DNA from: JAAFKA01 sp043748455
GTDB taxonomy: Bacteria > Bacteroidota > Bacteroidia > Cytophagales > Thermoflexibacteraceae
Length of the DNA: 24,638 bases
Reading direction: 5' to 3'
NCBI GenBank assembly: GCA_043748455.1
Contig: JAYTNF010000240.1
Span: forward strand, 1 to 24,638
The notes beneath the pieces are model-generated. The model had not been told where the DNA came from and made no database searches. It was given only the letters and a program-made list of their open reading frames with translations. The translations under genes and the position numbers were made by a program. Of the stretch, positions 8,434 to 16,512 are shown in pieces; within the stretch, counting starts at the first letter, position 1; every line of letters starts with the position of its first letter.

Positions 8434-9705
8434 TTACAAATCAAATCCAATATCTTTTCTATAATATTTGTTTTCAAAGCCAATTTCTTGGGCTGCTTGA
8501 TTAGATTTTGTCAAAGCTGCCTCCATTGTGGCTGCTAAAGCTGTAATAGCTAAGACTCTACCACCATTTGTAACAATTTTTTCTTGCATATTTTTTGTGC
8601 CCGCCTGAAAAACAAGCACATCTTTTACCATTTCTAAACCTTTAATTTCTTTATCTTTCTCAAAAAATTCAGGATAACCACCCGAAACCAACATGACTGT
8701 TGTTGCAAATCTTTCGTCAATTTCTAATTCTCCAAAACTATCTAATTCTCTATTTGCCGTTTTATAAAATAAATCTAATAAATCAGACTTAATACGTGGA
8801 ATTACAACTTCGGTTTCTGGGTCTCCCATACGTGCATTATATTCAATCACATAAGGCTCATTATCTACACTAATTAATCCCAAGAAAATAAAACCAACAT
8901 ATTTTATTTGTTCTTGTTGTAAACCATGTAAAGTTGGTTTGATAATTTTTTCTGTTACTTTGTTCATAAACTCTGGTGTTGCAAAACTTACAGGCGAAAC
9001 TGCACCCATGCCACCTGTATTTAAACCTTTGTCATTTTCACCAATTCGTTTATAATCTTTGGCTTCGGGCAAAATTTTATAACTAATTCCATCAGTCAGT
9101 ACAAATACAGAAAGTTCTATTCCCGTCAAAAACTGTTCTATAACCACACTTTCACTTGCTTTGCCAAACTTTCCGTGCAACATTTCTGTTAAAATTTCTT
9201 TGGCTTCTTCTTTATTTTCTACAATAATGACACCTTTGCCTGCTGCCAATCCATCGGCTTTTAGCACAATAGGAAGAGTATGAGAGTCAAGATATTTTAA
9301 TCCCTCTGCTAAATTTTGTTGCGTAAATGTTTGGTAACTTGCAGTAGGAATTTGGTATTTTTGCATGAAAATTTTGCCAAAATCTTTGCTTCCTTCTAAT
9401 TTTGCTCCTGCTTTTGAAGGTGCTAACAGTTTTACATGATTAAAACGTGCATCAGCCTCAAAAAAATCAGCAATACCTTCAACAAGTGGTGCTTCACTGC
9501 CTACAATGATTAAATTTATATGGTTTGTGATGGCAAAACTTCCTATTTGCTCAAAATTCATGATGTCAAGCTCGACATTTGTGGCTATTTGGGCAGTGCC
9601 TGCGTTACCTGTGGCTACAAAAAGTTTTGTGCAAAGAGGACTTTGTGCTATTTTCCATGCAAATGCATGCTCACGACCTCCAGAACCTAAAATAAGGACA
9701 TTCAT
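8434..9705 (-). CDS. purD: Phosphoribosylamine--glycine ligase
   Basis: PurD (GAR synthetase) joins 5-phosphoribosylamine and glycine with ATP in the second step of purine synthesis. The 423-residue length is typical. The N-terminal domain opens with GSGGREHA (7-14). The ATP-grasp part has LKADGLAAGKGV (148-159), GGMGAVSP (231-238) and the metal-binding EYNARMGDPE (288-297). The ATG at 9705 is only four bases after the stop of the upstream HEPN-ATPase gene, so purD is probably translated from a transcript that includes that gene unless an internal promoter exists. No purine-specific regulatory element was seen. The 94 bases between its stop and the next gene contain no clear terminator. Confidence 0.97.
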   Translation of the reverse strand: MNVLILGSGGREHAFAWKIAQSPLCTKLFVATGNAGTAQIATNVELDIMNFEQIGSFAITNHINLIIVGSEAPLVEGIADFFEADARFNHVKLLAPSKAGAKLEGSKDFGKIFMQKYQIPTASYQTFTQQNLAEGLKYLDSHTLPIVLKADGLAAGKGVIIVENKEEAKEILTEMLHGKFGKASESVVIEQFLTGIELSVFVLTDGISYKILPEAKDYKRIGENDKGLNTGGMGAVSPVSFATPEFMNKVTEKIIKPTLHGLQQEQIKYVGFIFLGLISVDNEPYVIEYNARMGDPETEVVIPRIKSDLLDLFYKTANRELDSFGELEIDERFATTVMLVSGGYPEFFEKDKEIKGLEMVKDVLVFQAGTKNMQEKIVTNGGRVLAITALAATMEAALTKSNQAAQEIGFENKYYRKDIGFDL

Positions 9706-9709
9706 AGTG

Positions 9710-11260
9710 TTAGTTATTAAGGTAGGTTTTAATAGTTTTTAATATTTCTTCGCAATAAATTTCTGCTTGTTTAACAGTTTCTGGTCTAATAGATTTAAAA
9801 CGACTGTGTGCATAAGGGTTACGAATTTTTATGATAAGTTGCATTTTCTTCTCAAAATCTGCTTTTGCTTTATCTCCCCCAAAAATATCTTTAAAATAAT
9901 TATTCCAACCATTTTTTGATAAGATTATCTCAAATAGGGGTTGTGCATCTAAATAATCTAACAAGTTTTCAGATTTGTAATCATCTTTTGATTTAGCTCT
10001 CTTTTGAATTGCACCTTCAATTTTTTTTTCTTCTGTTTCCAAACCATTAAAAAATAATGGAAAAAAAGCGATGAGGTTACTCTGCCACTCTTCTTTATGT
10101 TTATCTTTAAATATTTTGGTTATCATCTCACGCAATAATGTTTCTAAATTTGTCCACAAAGACCAAAAATCAACTCCTTTGCCAAGATTTTGTAAATATT
10201 CTTGGAAATGTTCTGAAAAGGCTATTAACCCTTTATCATTATTAGCTAAATTAATGTCTTGCAAAAGTCCATAGGTGTCTTTTAGTTCTAAAATATCCTC
10301 ATCACTAACATTAATGATGGGACCAAAAAGGATTTGAAGCATTTTCTCAAAGGTTTTGTCTTCTTTGAGTAAATCAATAAGTTGCTCGTAGTATTCTAAA
10401 ATACTTAATCGGATTTTGCTAAAAACAAGGTCTATGTCTGCAATAGGCTCGTTATACTTAAAATTTTCCACAATTTCAAAACCCAAAGAAGCCAATAAAA
10501 AAGGATGTTCACCACAATAATATATTATTTTTGATTTTTGAGTATCTGTAAGTTGTATGTTAATATTTTCGTATAATTGAAAATAGGCTTGTAATTCCTC
10601 TTTATTATAACAAGATAGATATTCTTTTGTCATAATTAGGTTAAAATTTGAGCTACTACAATCACTTTTTACTTCTATTTCTTTAATACTTCTACGAGAG
10701 GTTGTAACCCAAGCAACACCAAATTTATTGCTATCATAAGCCAATTCCCTAAGCATTTTAAATGCTTCTGCATTACCTTTAAAAATACTTCTTGCTTCAT
10801 CAAATTCATCTAAAATAAATATAAAATAGTAGCCTTCACTTATTGTATATTCAAAATATTTCTCAATATAGTACGTTAAGTCGTCCCAATTTTCTTGTTG
10901 TAAAACATCAGAAACATAAGTTTGTGCGTTAAGTAATATGTCATTTTTTTTCAACTCGTCAAAAGAGTAACGCACTAAATTCTTAAAAAAGGCATCACGA
11001 CTTGAAAATTTGGAAAAATCAATCCAAATTGGAATTTTCTTTTCCTTAATCAATGCTACTTTTTGTTCAATAATTGCTTGCTTTGCCAAACTACTTTTTC
11101 CAATACGTGGATAGCCAATAATTGCCAAATTATTCGGCATAACTTGGTCAGTTACATTACTTGCAACTGCACGCAAGTTTTCAAAACGCCCAATAAAGGC
11201 ATCGCCAGTGATAATTCTACCTTTTTGTGCAAAAGGATTGATGATATTTTTGTTTTCCAT
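9710..11260 (-). CDS. STAND/AAA-type ATPase with C-terminal HEPN domain
   Basis: I choose the ATG at 11260 (516 residues, MENKNIINPF...). Its A is shared with the TAA of the upstream gene (TAATG), whereas the longer frame from 11293 overlaps that gene by 34 bases. In this numbering, NPF (8-10) and FIGR (22-25) lead into the P-loop GYPRIGKSS (49-57). Walker B is FIFILDEFDE (146-155), followed by VTTSRR (185-190) and GEHPFLLA (250-257), the GxP motif of STAND-like and AAA_16-like ATPases. The helical C-terminal region (about 370-516) begins NLETLLREMI and ends with RNPYAHSR (480-487), a complete HEPN RNase motif (R, polar N, three residues, H), as in Swt1-like and other HEPN toxins. Inferred role: nucleotide-gated RNase effector, or regulator partnered with the upstream ATPase. 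Exact family not assigned. Confidence 0.8.
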   Translation of the reverse strand: MENKNIINPFAQKGRIITGDAFIGRFENLRAVASNVTDQVMPNNLAIIGYPRIGKSSLAKQAIIEQKVALIKEKKIPIWIDFSKFSSRDAFFKNLVRYSFDELKKNDILLNAQTYVSDVLQQENWDDLTYYIEKYFEYTISEGYYFIFILDEFDEARSIFKGNAEAFKMLRELAYDSNKFGVAWVTTSRRSIKEIEVKSDCSSSNFNLIMTKEYLSCYNKEELQAYFQLYENINIQLTDTQKSKIIYYCGEHPFLLASLGFEIVENFKYNEPIADIDLVFSKIRLSILEYYEQLIDLLKEDKTFEKMLQILFGPIINVSDEDILELKDTYGLLQDINLANNDKGLIAFSEHFQEYLQNLGKGVDFWSLWTNLETLLREMITKIFKDKHKEEWQSNLIAFFPLFFNGLETEEKKIEGAIQKRAKSKDDYKSENLLDYLDAQPLFEIILSKNGWNNYFKDIFGGDKAKADFEKKMQLIIKIRNPYAHSRFKSIRPETVKQAEIYCEEILKTIKTYLNN

Positions 11261-14200
11261 TATTCCCAGACATTTGGATTTTCGTTCAACCATTCTTTGA
11301 ATAAACCTACACGGATTTTATAGCCTTTTTCATTGTGGGTTTCAATAACTTCACGACTTTCAAGGTCTTTAAGTATTTCGTTTAAATCAGCTTTTGTAAT
11401 GCAATTAATCGTACTTTTTTGGCAATACCCGTCATCATAATTTTTAGTATTTTCAGCTATTTTTTTCAAAACAATAGTTGTGTCTTTTTCAGAAATTTTA
11501 TCTTTTGAAGGGTCACCATTTTCGATAAAATTTTTAAAATTATCTTTCCGTTCTGTTCCACGAAGTAATCTTTCTTTGACTTTATCAATATTTGCACCTG
11601 TTATATATTGCTGTTTATCAGTGTTGATATAATTAATCAAAGCATCACAAAATATTTGAATATACCAAGGATGTCCTGCGGTAAGTTCTATAATTTTGTC
11701 TATTGCATTTTCACGAAACTTACTTTCATTTTTATTAAGTCTTTTTATAGGTTCATCAATTAATTCTCTTGCATTTTGGTTATCTAAATAAGTTATTCTC
11801 TTTGGAAAAATAGTTCCAAAAGCATTTTCAAACTCTGCAAAAAATTTAGGAAATACATCTTGGGCTACCAAAACCACATTAAAGTAATTTTTCGCTAAAA
11901 GTGCTTTCCAATTTTTCATAAAATCAGAGCTTAATTCTCCTTTGACTATTTTTTCATAAATATAGGTAAATTCGTCCATACTCACGATGATTCGAATATT
12001 TTCCCAATCTATTAAGTCGTTTTTTTGGCTTTGAAAATTATCCATCAATTCATAGAAATAATCAACAGGCTCTGGGTGTTCGTAAAAAACTTTACTATCA
12101 GGAATTACAAAATCAATAAAACTAAGTTTAATTATCTTAATTTTTTTATTAACTTCATCTCGCAATGCCCTTAAAATTTGATGTAAAAAACGATAAAACA
12201 TAGGCGTAGAACTTTCGCCCATAAATTTACCAATATCACCTAATTTTACCACAATAATTTGTGGGTTACTTTCTAATTTTTTTTCTAAGTGGGTTAGAAT
12301 TGATGATTTACCCGAACGGAATTGCCCATAAATAACATAACTTATGCCATCTTCTACCATCGTTTTATAGGCAGATTCAATATATTCTTTGCGTCCATAA
12401 AACATTTCATCATTGGTTACAGCTTTCCCACTTGCACCATTTGCATAAGGATTCGGTTTTATTTCTACAAAATCTTTCTGTTCACCTAATTGAACTGCCA
12501 GACTTTCGCTTGGAGAAATAAAACTTTCATTGAGTCTATTCTTAAAACTTGCATCTATCTTAATAGAAAAAGCCTTTTCTTGTATTGCCTTTTCAGTCAA
12601 TTCCAATTCTATAATTTTAGAATCACTTTTTTTCCCTTTTATTGTTTTATAAAAAACAATAAAATCTTCCTTTGATTTAAAGTAAGTAGGATTGGCTTCT
12701 AAACGCAATTCGACTTCTTCTGCGTGTCCTTCTGATTTATTTTCTATTTTTATTTGCAAATCAATTTGGTTACTGTTTTTAAGTTGATAGGCTGTAAAAA
12801 CTGAGCTAAATGCTAAGTCAGGTTTTGAACTGCTAAATAGAATACTTAGATATTTATCCAATGAATTTAAAAGATTATTTAATATAGGGTGAACCTCCTC
12901 AATGGCAAGTTTAGTTGGATTTCTCAACATCTTTTGCATTAAATTCTCTGCTCTCACTTTTATGTCCTCAATTTTATTGTTTTTGTCATCAAAATCAGAT
13001 GCTTTACAAAGGGAAATGCAATTATTCAAAAGATTTTCCAAATCAGCCAAATAGTCTTTGTCTAAAGGAAAGAAAACATTATTGATACTGTTTTCAATTC
13101 GGTCAATACTTGAAGAAAGCCATATTTCTGCAATTTGAAAATTGCGTAAAGGCGAAAGTTGAGCAGATAATTCATTTTCTCTTTTGATTATTTCAGTTGC
13201 TTGTTTCTTCCAAACTTCTGCAAATTGTTCTTGTGTTGAATTGACTGAAACATCTAAAAAAAGGCAAGACACTTTTTTAAACTCTTGATTTTCAAATAAA
13301 ATTTTTAATACTCTGTTCATTGAGTATTGTGGACTTTTTGAAAATATAAATGCCAATGCAAAAAATATTTTATTTCTATCAGACGAATTAACTAGTATAA
13401 AATTAAGAGTTTCTTTGATTGAAAGATTTTTATCTCCACTCATTAAAACGGGAATTCTATCTCTGCCCAAAAATGAATATAAAAATCGGCATAAAGCATT
13501 TATAGCATCTTGTTCGTCTTTTTTTTGATTTTGTCCCTCGTCAAAATAAAGTGCATCATATACTTTAAGTGCAGTCAAATAAAAAGTTCTTACTGTATCG
13601 AGTTCATTATTGCTTTGTACTGCGTTATCACCTTTTGAAGTAAAAGAACGACACAAATAATTATAAAAATCATTATCTTGTTCTCCTAAATCATAATAAA
13701 TTCGTGCAGCATTTAGATAAATATTACTTCTTTCTTCTGCAATTCGTGAACGTAGTGTAGAGGCTGTTCTCACTAATTTATCTATGTCTGCACGTTTATT
13801 GTCATCACTACCTATATATTTTCCTTCTTCTATTCTGTTTTTTTCTACATATTTAAAATCACAAGCAGATAAGTAGAAATTAGCAAAATTGTCGAGATTT
13901 TCAAAAACTAATCCTGTGGTATCAAAAACAAAATCAGTATTTTGATTTTTTCCGTCAATTGTATCTAATAGTTTTTGTGAATTTATATCTCCGTAATCTG
14001 CAATAATAATAATCAAAATTTTCTTTGCTTCGTCATTTTTCCCTTGTTTGTATAAACAAAGTGCAATATTTCGTTCAATAGTGTATTGGGATGGGTTAAT
14101 TTTTAAGGCTTGACGATAGTAACCCTCAGCCTCTTTAAAATTACCTAATTCTATATAGCAAGATGCCAAACCAAAATATCTTGCCATTCTTAAATCTTTT

Positions 14201-15642
14201 CTTGATGTATTTTGTAAAATTTGTTTTTGAATTTTAATAGCCTCATTATATTCACCTGCTTGGAAATAAAGCGTATATAGTAAATGTAAATCAGAATCAG
14301 ATAAAATCTCTTGATATTTTTTTATTACTTCAATACCTCTTTTAGGTTCTTTCATTTGCTGTCCAAGCATACTTGCCAAATCTCGAACTGCACGTGATTT
14401 AATATCAGGACTATTTTCATTTTCAATGCCACTGATAAAAAGAGTTTCTGCTTTTGCAAAATTCTTAGTTACATCTCTTTCAATACGTGCTTTCCTTAAT
14501 GTTTCTGCATTTGAGCCTCTTGACACATATCCTTGTAAATGAGAGGGTAAATTATTATTGGGATTATTTTTTGTCGCATTATTTACATGAGAAGTTACTG
14601 AGGAGTTTTCAACAATTTTAACGGGCTTTATCTCCAAATTAGCCTTAAATGTCATATAAACAGATAATGGTTCTTTCGGGAGTTCTTTTAGCCCATCCAA
14701 AGCCAAAGATTTAAAATCAGGCTTACTTCCGAATGTTTTTTCAATCAGATTTTCTACAATATTTTTTCTATTTAGCTTTATCAAACTATAGCAAACGGCT
14801 TTAAATATTTTTTCTTGCTCAAAAGAAGACAATGAAACTGTACTAATAATATGAAATAAGGCTTTGTAATTAGAAAATACTAATATCAACTCAACAAATT
14901 TATACCAAGCTTGTTCGTTTTTACTGATACTTTCATAATCTTTAAACACATTTTCCAAAGCCCAACAAGCCAAATATAATTCTTTATTTTCGAGTGCAAA
15001 ATAGGCAAGTAATTCATAAAAATTTGAATTAGGCATCAGTTTAACTAATGATTGCGTGTTTGATACAATGGTGTTTAGTCCGTTTTTATTTTGATAAAGT
15101 CCTCCATTTTTTACAGCATTATTATACTGATTTACTATTTTGTTCCACAAGGTAGCCTGTTCAGTTTTGGCTCCATTTTCTAAATTTTTGATTTGTTTGG
15201 GTAAAGCTGCTGATATTTCAGGTTTTAAAGAAATAATTTGCAGGTTTTTTATAGCGTTATCATACCTCATTTCTATTTCCATCAGTTTTTTCAGCACTTC
15301 TATATGTTTGCTGTTATTTTGAGGTTCAGAAACAAGAATGGTATCTGGTTTGAGTGTTTCAATAGGTGTCTTTTCAACAATAAAATCATCTTTGGTTGTT
15401 GTTTCAGATTTTGGGATTATTGAAGTAATTTCTGCTACTACATGATTTGTTGTTATAGAATCTTTATTTTCTCCATGAACAAGTTCTTTAATAAAGGAAA
15501 TAGCAATAGACCTACCATCTTCAAAATCAATAGTATTTTCAACTGTATCAATATATACAATTTTACTATTTATTTCTTTCCCATTATTGAGTATAATTTT
15601 TACTTGTTTGTTGGTATATTTTGTTAGATTCATCGTTTCCAT
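11260..15642 (-). CDS. Large multidomain TPR / STAND-type ATPase, putative conflict-system regulator
   Basis: The 1460-residue protein has these parts. Residues 5-55 look like an Sm/SH3-like small barrel (VKIILNNGKEI...IVYIDTVENTIDFEDGRSIAI). A Ser/Thr-rich linker runs to about 110. Residues 115-340 are helical. From 375 to 550 there are TPR-type repeats, clearest at ARYFGLASCYIELGNFKEAEGYYRQALKINP in the 487-517 region. A further helical region extends to about 935. Residues 940-1055 are a predicted beta-sandwich. The ATPase follows: NPYANG (1064-1069), MFYGR (1080-1084), P-loop YGQFRSGKSS (1105-1114), Walker B IRIIVSMDEF (1216-1225), GHPWYIQ (1323-1329), and a winged helix (about 1384-1451) ending YKIRVGLFKEWL. 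There is no signal peptide or membrane segment, so it is cytoplasmic. It is translationally coupled to the HEPN-ATPase. I do not recognise a named family. An ATG three codons in (15633) is an alternative start. Confidence 0.8.
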   Translation of the reverse strand: METMNLTKYTNKQVKIILNNGKEINSKIVYIDTVENTIDFEDGRSIAISFIKELVHGENKDSITTNHVVAEITSIIPKSETTTKDDFIVEKTPIETLKPDTILVSEPQNNSKHIEVLKKLMEIEMRYDNAIKNLQIISLKPEISAALPKQIKNLENGAKTEQATLWNKIVNQYNNAVKNGGLYQNKNGLNTIVSNTQSLVKLMPNSNFYELLAYFALENKELYLACWALENVFKDYESISKNEQAWYKFVELILVFSNYKALFHIISTVSLSSFEQEKIFKAVCYSLIKLNRKNIVENLIEKTFGSKPDFKSLALDGLKELPKEPLSVYMTFKANLEIKPVKIVENSSVTSHVNNATKNNPNNNLPSHLQGYVSRGSNAETLRKARIERDVTKNFAKAETLFISGIENENSPDIKSRAVRDLASMLGQQMKEPKRGIEVIKKYQEILSDSDLHLLYTLYFQAGEYNEAIKIQKQILQNTSRKDLRMARYFGLASCYIELGNFKEAEGYYRQALKINPSQYTIERNIALCLYKQGKNDEAKKILIIIIADYGDINSQKLLDTIDGKNQNTDFVFDTTGLVFENLDNFANFYLSACDFKYVEKNRIEEGKYIGSDDNKRADIDKLVRTASTLRSRIAEERSNIYLNAARIYYDLGEQDNDFYNYLCRSFTSKGDNAVQSNNELDTVRTFYLTALKVYDALYFDEGQNQKKDEQDAINALCRFLYSFLGRDRIPVLMSGDKNLSIKETLNFILVNSSDRNKIFFALAFIFSKSPQYSMNRVLKILFENQEFKKVSCLFLDVSVNSTQEQFAEVWKKQATEIIKRENELSAQLSPLRNFQIAEIWLSSSIDRIENSINNVFFPLDKDYLADLENLLNNCISLCKASDFDDKNNKIEDIKVRAENLMQKMLRNPTKLAIEEVHPILNNLLNSLDKYLSILFSSSKPDLAFSSVFTAYQLKNSNQIDLQIKIENKSEGHAEEVELRLEANPTYFKSKEDFIVFYKTIKGKKSDSKIIELELTEKAIQEKAFSIKIDASFKNRLNESFISPSESLAVQLGEQKDFVEIKPNPYANGASGKAVTNDEMFYGRKEYIESAYKTMVEDGISYVIYGQFRSGKSSILTHLEKKLESNPQIIVVKLGDIGKFMGESSTPMFYRFLHQILRALRDEVNKKIKIIKLSFIDFVIPDSKVFYEHPEPVDYFYELMDNFQSQKNDLIDWENIRIIVSMDEFTYIYEKIVKGELSSDFMKNWKALLAKNYFNVVLVAQDVFPKFFAEFENAFGTIFPKRITYLDNQNARELIDEPIKRLNKNESKFRENAIDKIIELTAGHPWYIQIFCDALINYINTDKQQYITGANIDKVKERLLRGTERKDNFKNFIENGDPSKDKISEKDTTIVLKKIAENTKNYDDGYCQKSTINCITKADLNEILKDLESREVIETHNEKGYKIRVGLFKEWLNENPNVWE

Positions 15643-15691
15643 AGCAATAAAATTTATTTTAGCAAAGTTAATTCAATATTTCATATTTCAT

Positions 15692-16300
15692 TTATATTTC
15701 TATCATCTCTAATATTTCTGCCAATTCGTCCATATCTTTTAACCCTGGGCTAATTTCAATACCACCTTTTAAAGCAATTCCCGCAGGTTTTATTGTATCT
15801 AATATATGTGTAATTGTTGATTGGCTAATTCCAAAACCCAATAAAATAGGATATTTTACACAATGATTTTTGAGGATATTTGTGATGTGATTATCAAATT
15901 GTAATGCACTTTCCAATAGAAAATAACTAACTTTTGTATGGTATTTCTCTAAAATATAGGAAAGTTCTGCTAAATTTTCTTGGGTAATTACAATTTTTAG
16001 AATGACTTTTGAAGAGTTACCTTTATTATTAGCCTGATTATCAATAAGTTGTAAATTAGCGGTTTCTAAAAAATCAAAACCATACTCACTAACACTTTCT
16101 ATATTTTGATTAGTGATTTCGCCCACAAGTTGCACGCCACTTAACCACTGAATAATATCTTGTATTTTTTGAAAACCAATAAAATCATTTGCACTGTCAT
16201 CAATTCCAAAACCGACCATTTCTACACCCATTCCTGCACAATAACGTGCATCTGTAAGATTTGTGATTCCAGATATTTTTACTAAAGTTTGTAATGCCAT
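15692..16300 (-). CDS. TrpF-like (phosphoribosylanthranilate isomerase-like) protein with altered active site
   Basis: The 202-residue protein has the TrpF pattern: VKISGITNLTDARYCAGMG at the first strand and helix, VGFGID, QLVGEI, and a C-terminal GIALKGGIEISPGLKD resembling the GxxxxSGxExxPGxKD end of TrpF. Canonical TrpF has KxCGxT with Cys as general base; here it is KISGIT with Ser10. The canonical acid Asp (LLD) is replaced by LLES (Glu130), and the usual GGTG phosphate loop after it is absent. No other trp gene is nearby. Its start is 212 bases from the DUF1573 gene and its stop is 49 bases before the big ATPase gene on the same strand. PRA isomerase activity is doubtful; it may be a diverged paralogue. 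Confidence 0.75.
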   Translation of the reverse strand: MALQTLVKISGITNLTDARYCAGMGVEMVGFGIDDSANDFIGFQKIQDIIQWLSGVQLVGEITNQNIESVSEYGFDFLETANLQLIDNQANNKGNSSKVILKIVITQENLAELSYILEKYHTKVSYFLLESALQFDNHITNILKNHCVKYPILLGFGISQSTITHILDTIKPAGIALKGGIEISPGLKDMDELAEILEMIEI

Positions 16301-16312
16301 AAAAAATATTTC

Positions 16313-16475
16313 TTTTAAGTCCGTTAGGACTGTTATCTTTGTAGAAAAATAGAAACAAATCGCAGAAAAACTCCGTTAGGAGTGAAACCTTAGCACCAAA
16401 AGTATCACTCCTAACGGAGTTTTTACAAAAAGAATACTTTTTTCTACTAAGGTTGCAGTCCTAACGGACTTAAAA
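16313..16475. repeat. Nested palindromic repeats with TCCGTTAGGA cores
   Basis: The outer arms 16313-16332 and 16456-16475 are perfect 20-base reverse complements (core AAGTCCGTTAGGACTG). The inner arms 16366-16384 and 16406-16424 are perfect 19-base reverse complements (core ACTCCGTTAGGAGTG). Each core is itself a small hairpin, CTCC/GTCC - GTTA - GGAG/GGAC. Flanks are also related: ACCTTAG, GTAGAAAAA and AAGTAT recur after the cores in matching orientation. The region therefore looks like related copies of one element in inverted arrangement, filling most of the 212 bases between the TrpF-like and DUF1573 genes. Confidence 0.85.
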
Positions 16476-16512
16476 TTATAGAAATTCATTCGCCTAAAGG
16501 CAAATATCCTAA

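Noticed and set aside
11260..11293. Longer start of the HEPN-ATPase (11 extra residues)
   Set aside because: It would overlap the upstream gene by 34 bases. The ATG at 11260 forms a TAATG stop-start junction and directly precedes the conserved NPF motif region.
16313..16475. CRISPR-like array reading of the CCGTTAGGA repeats
   Set aside because: The copies are inverted, differ in flank length, have no uniform spacers, and no cas gene is nearby.
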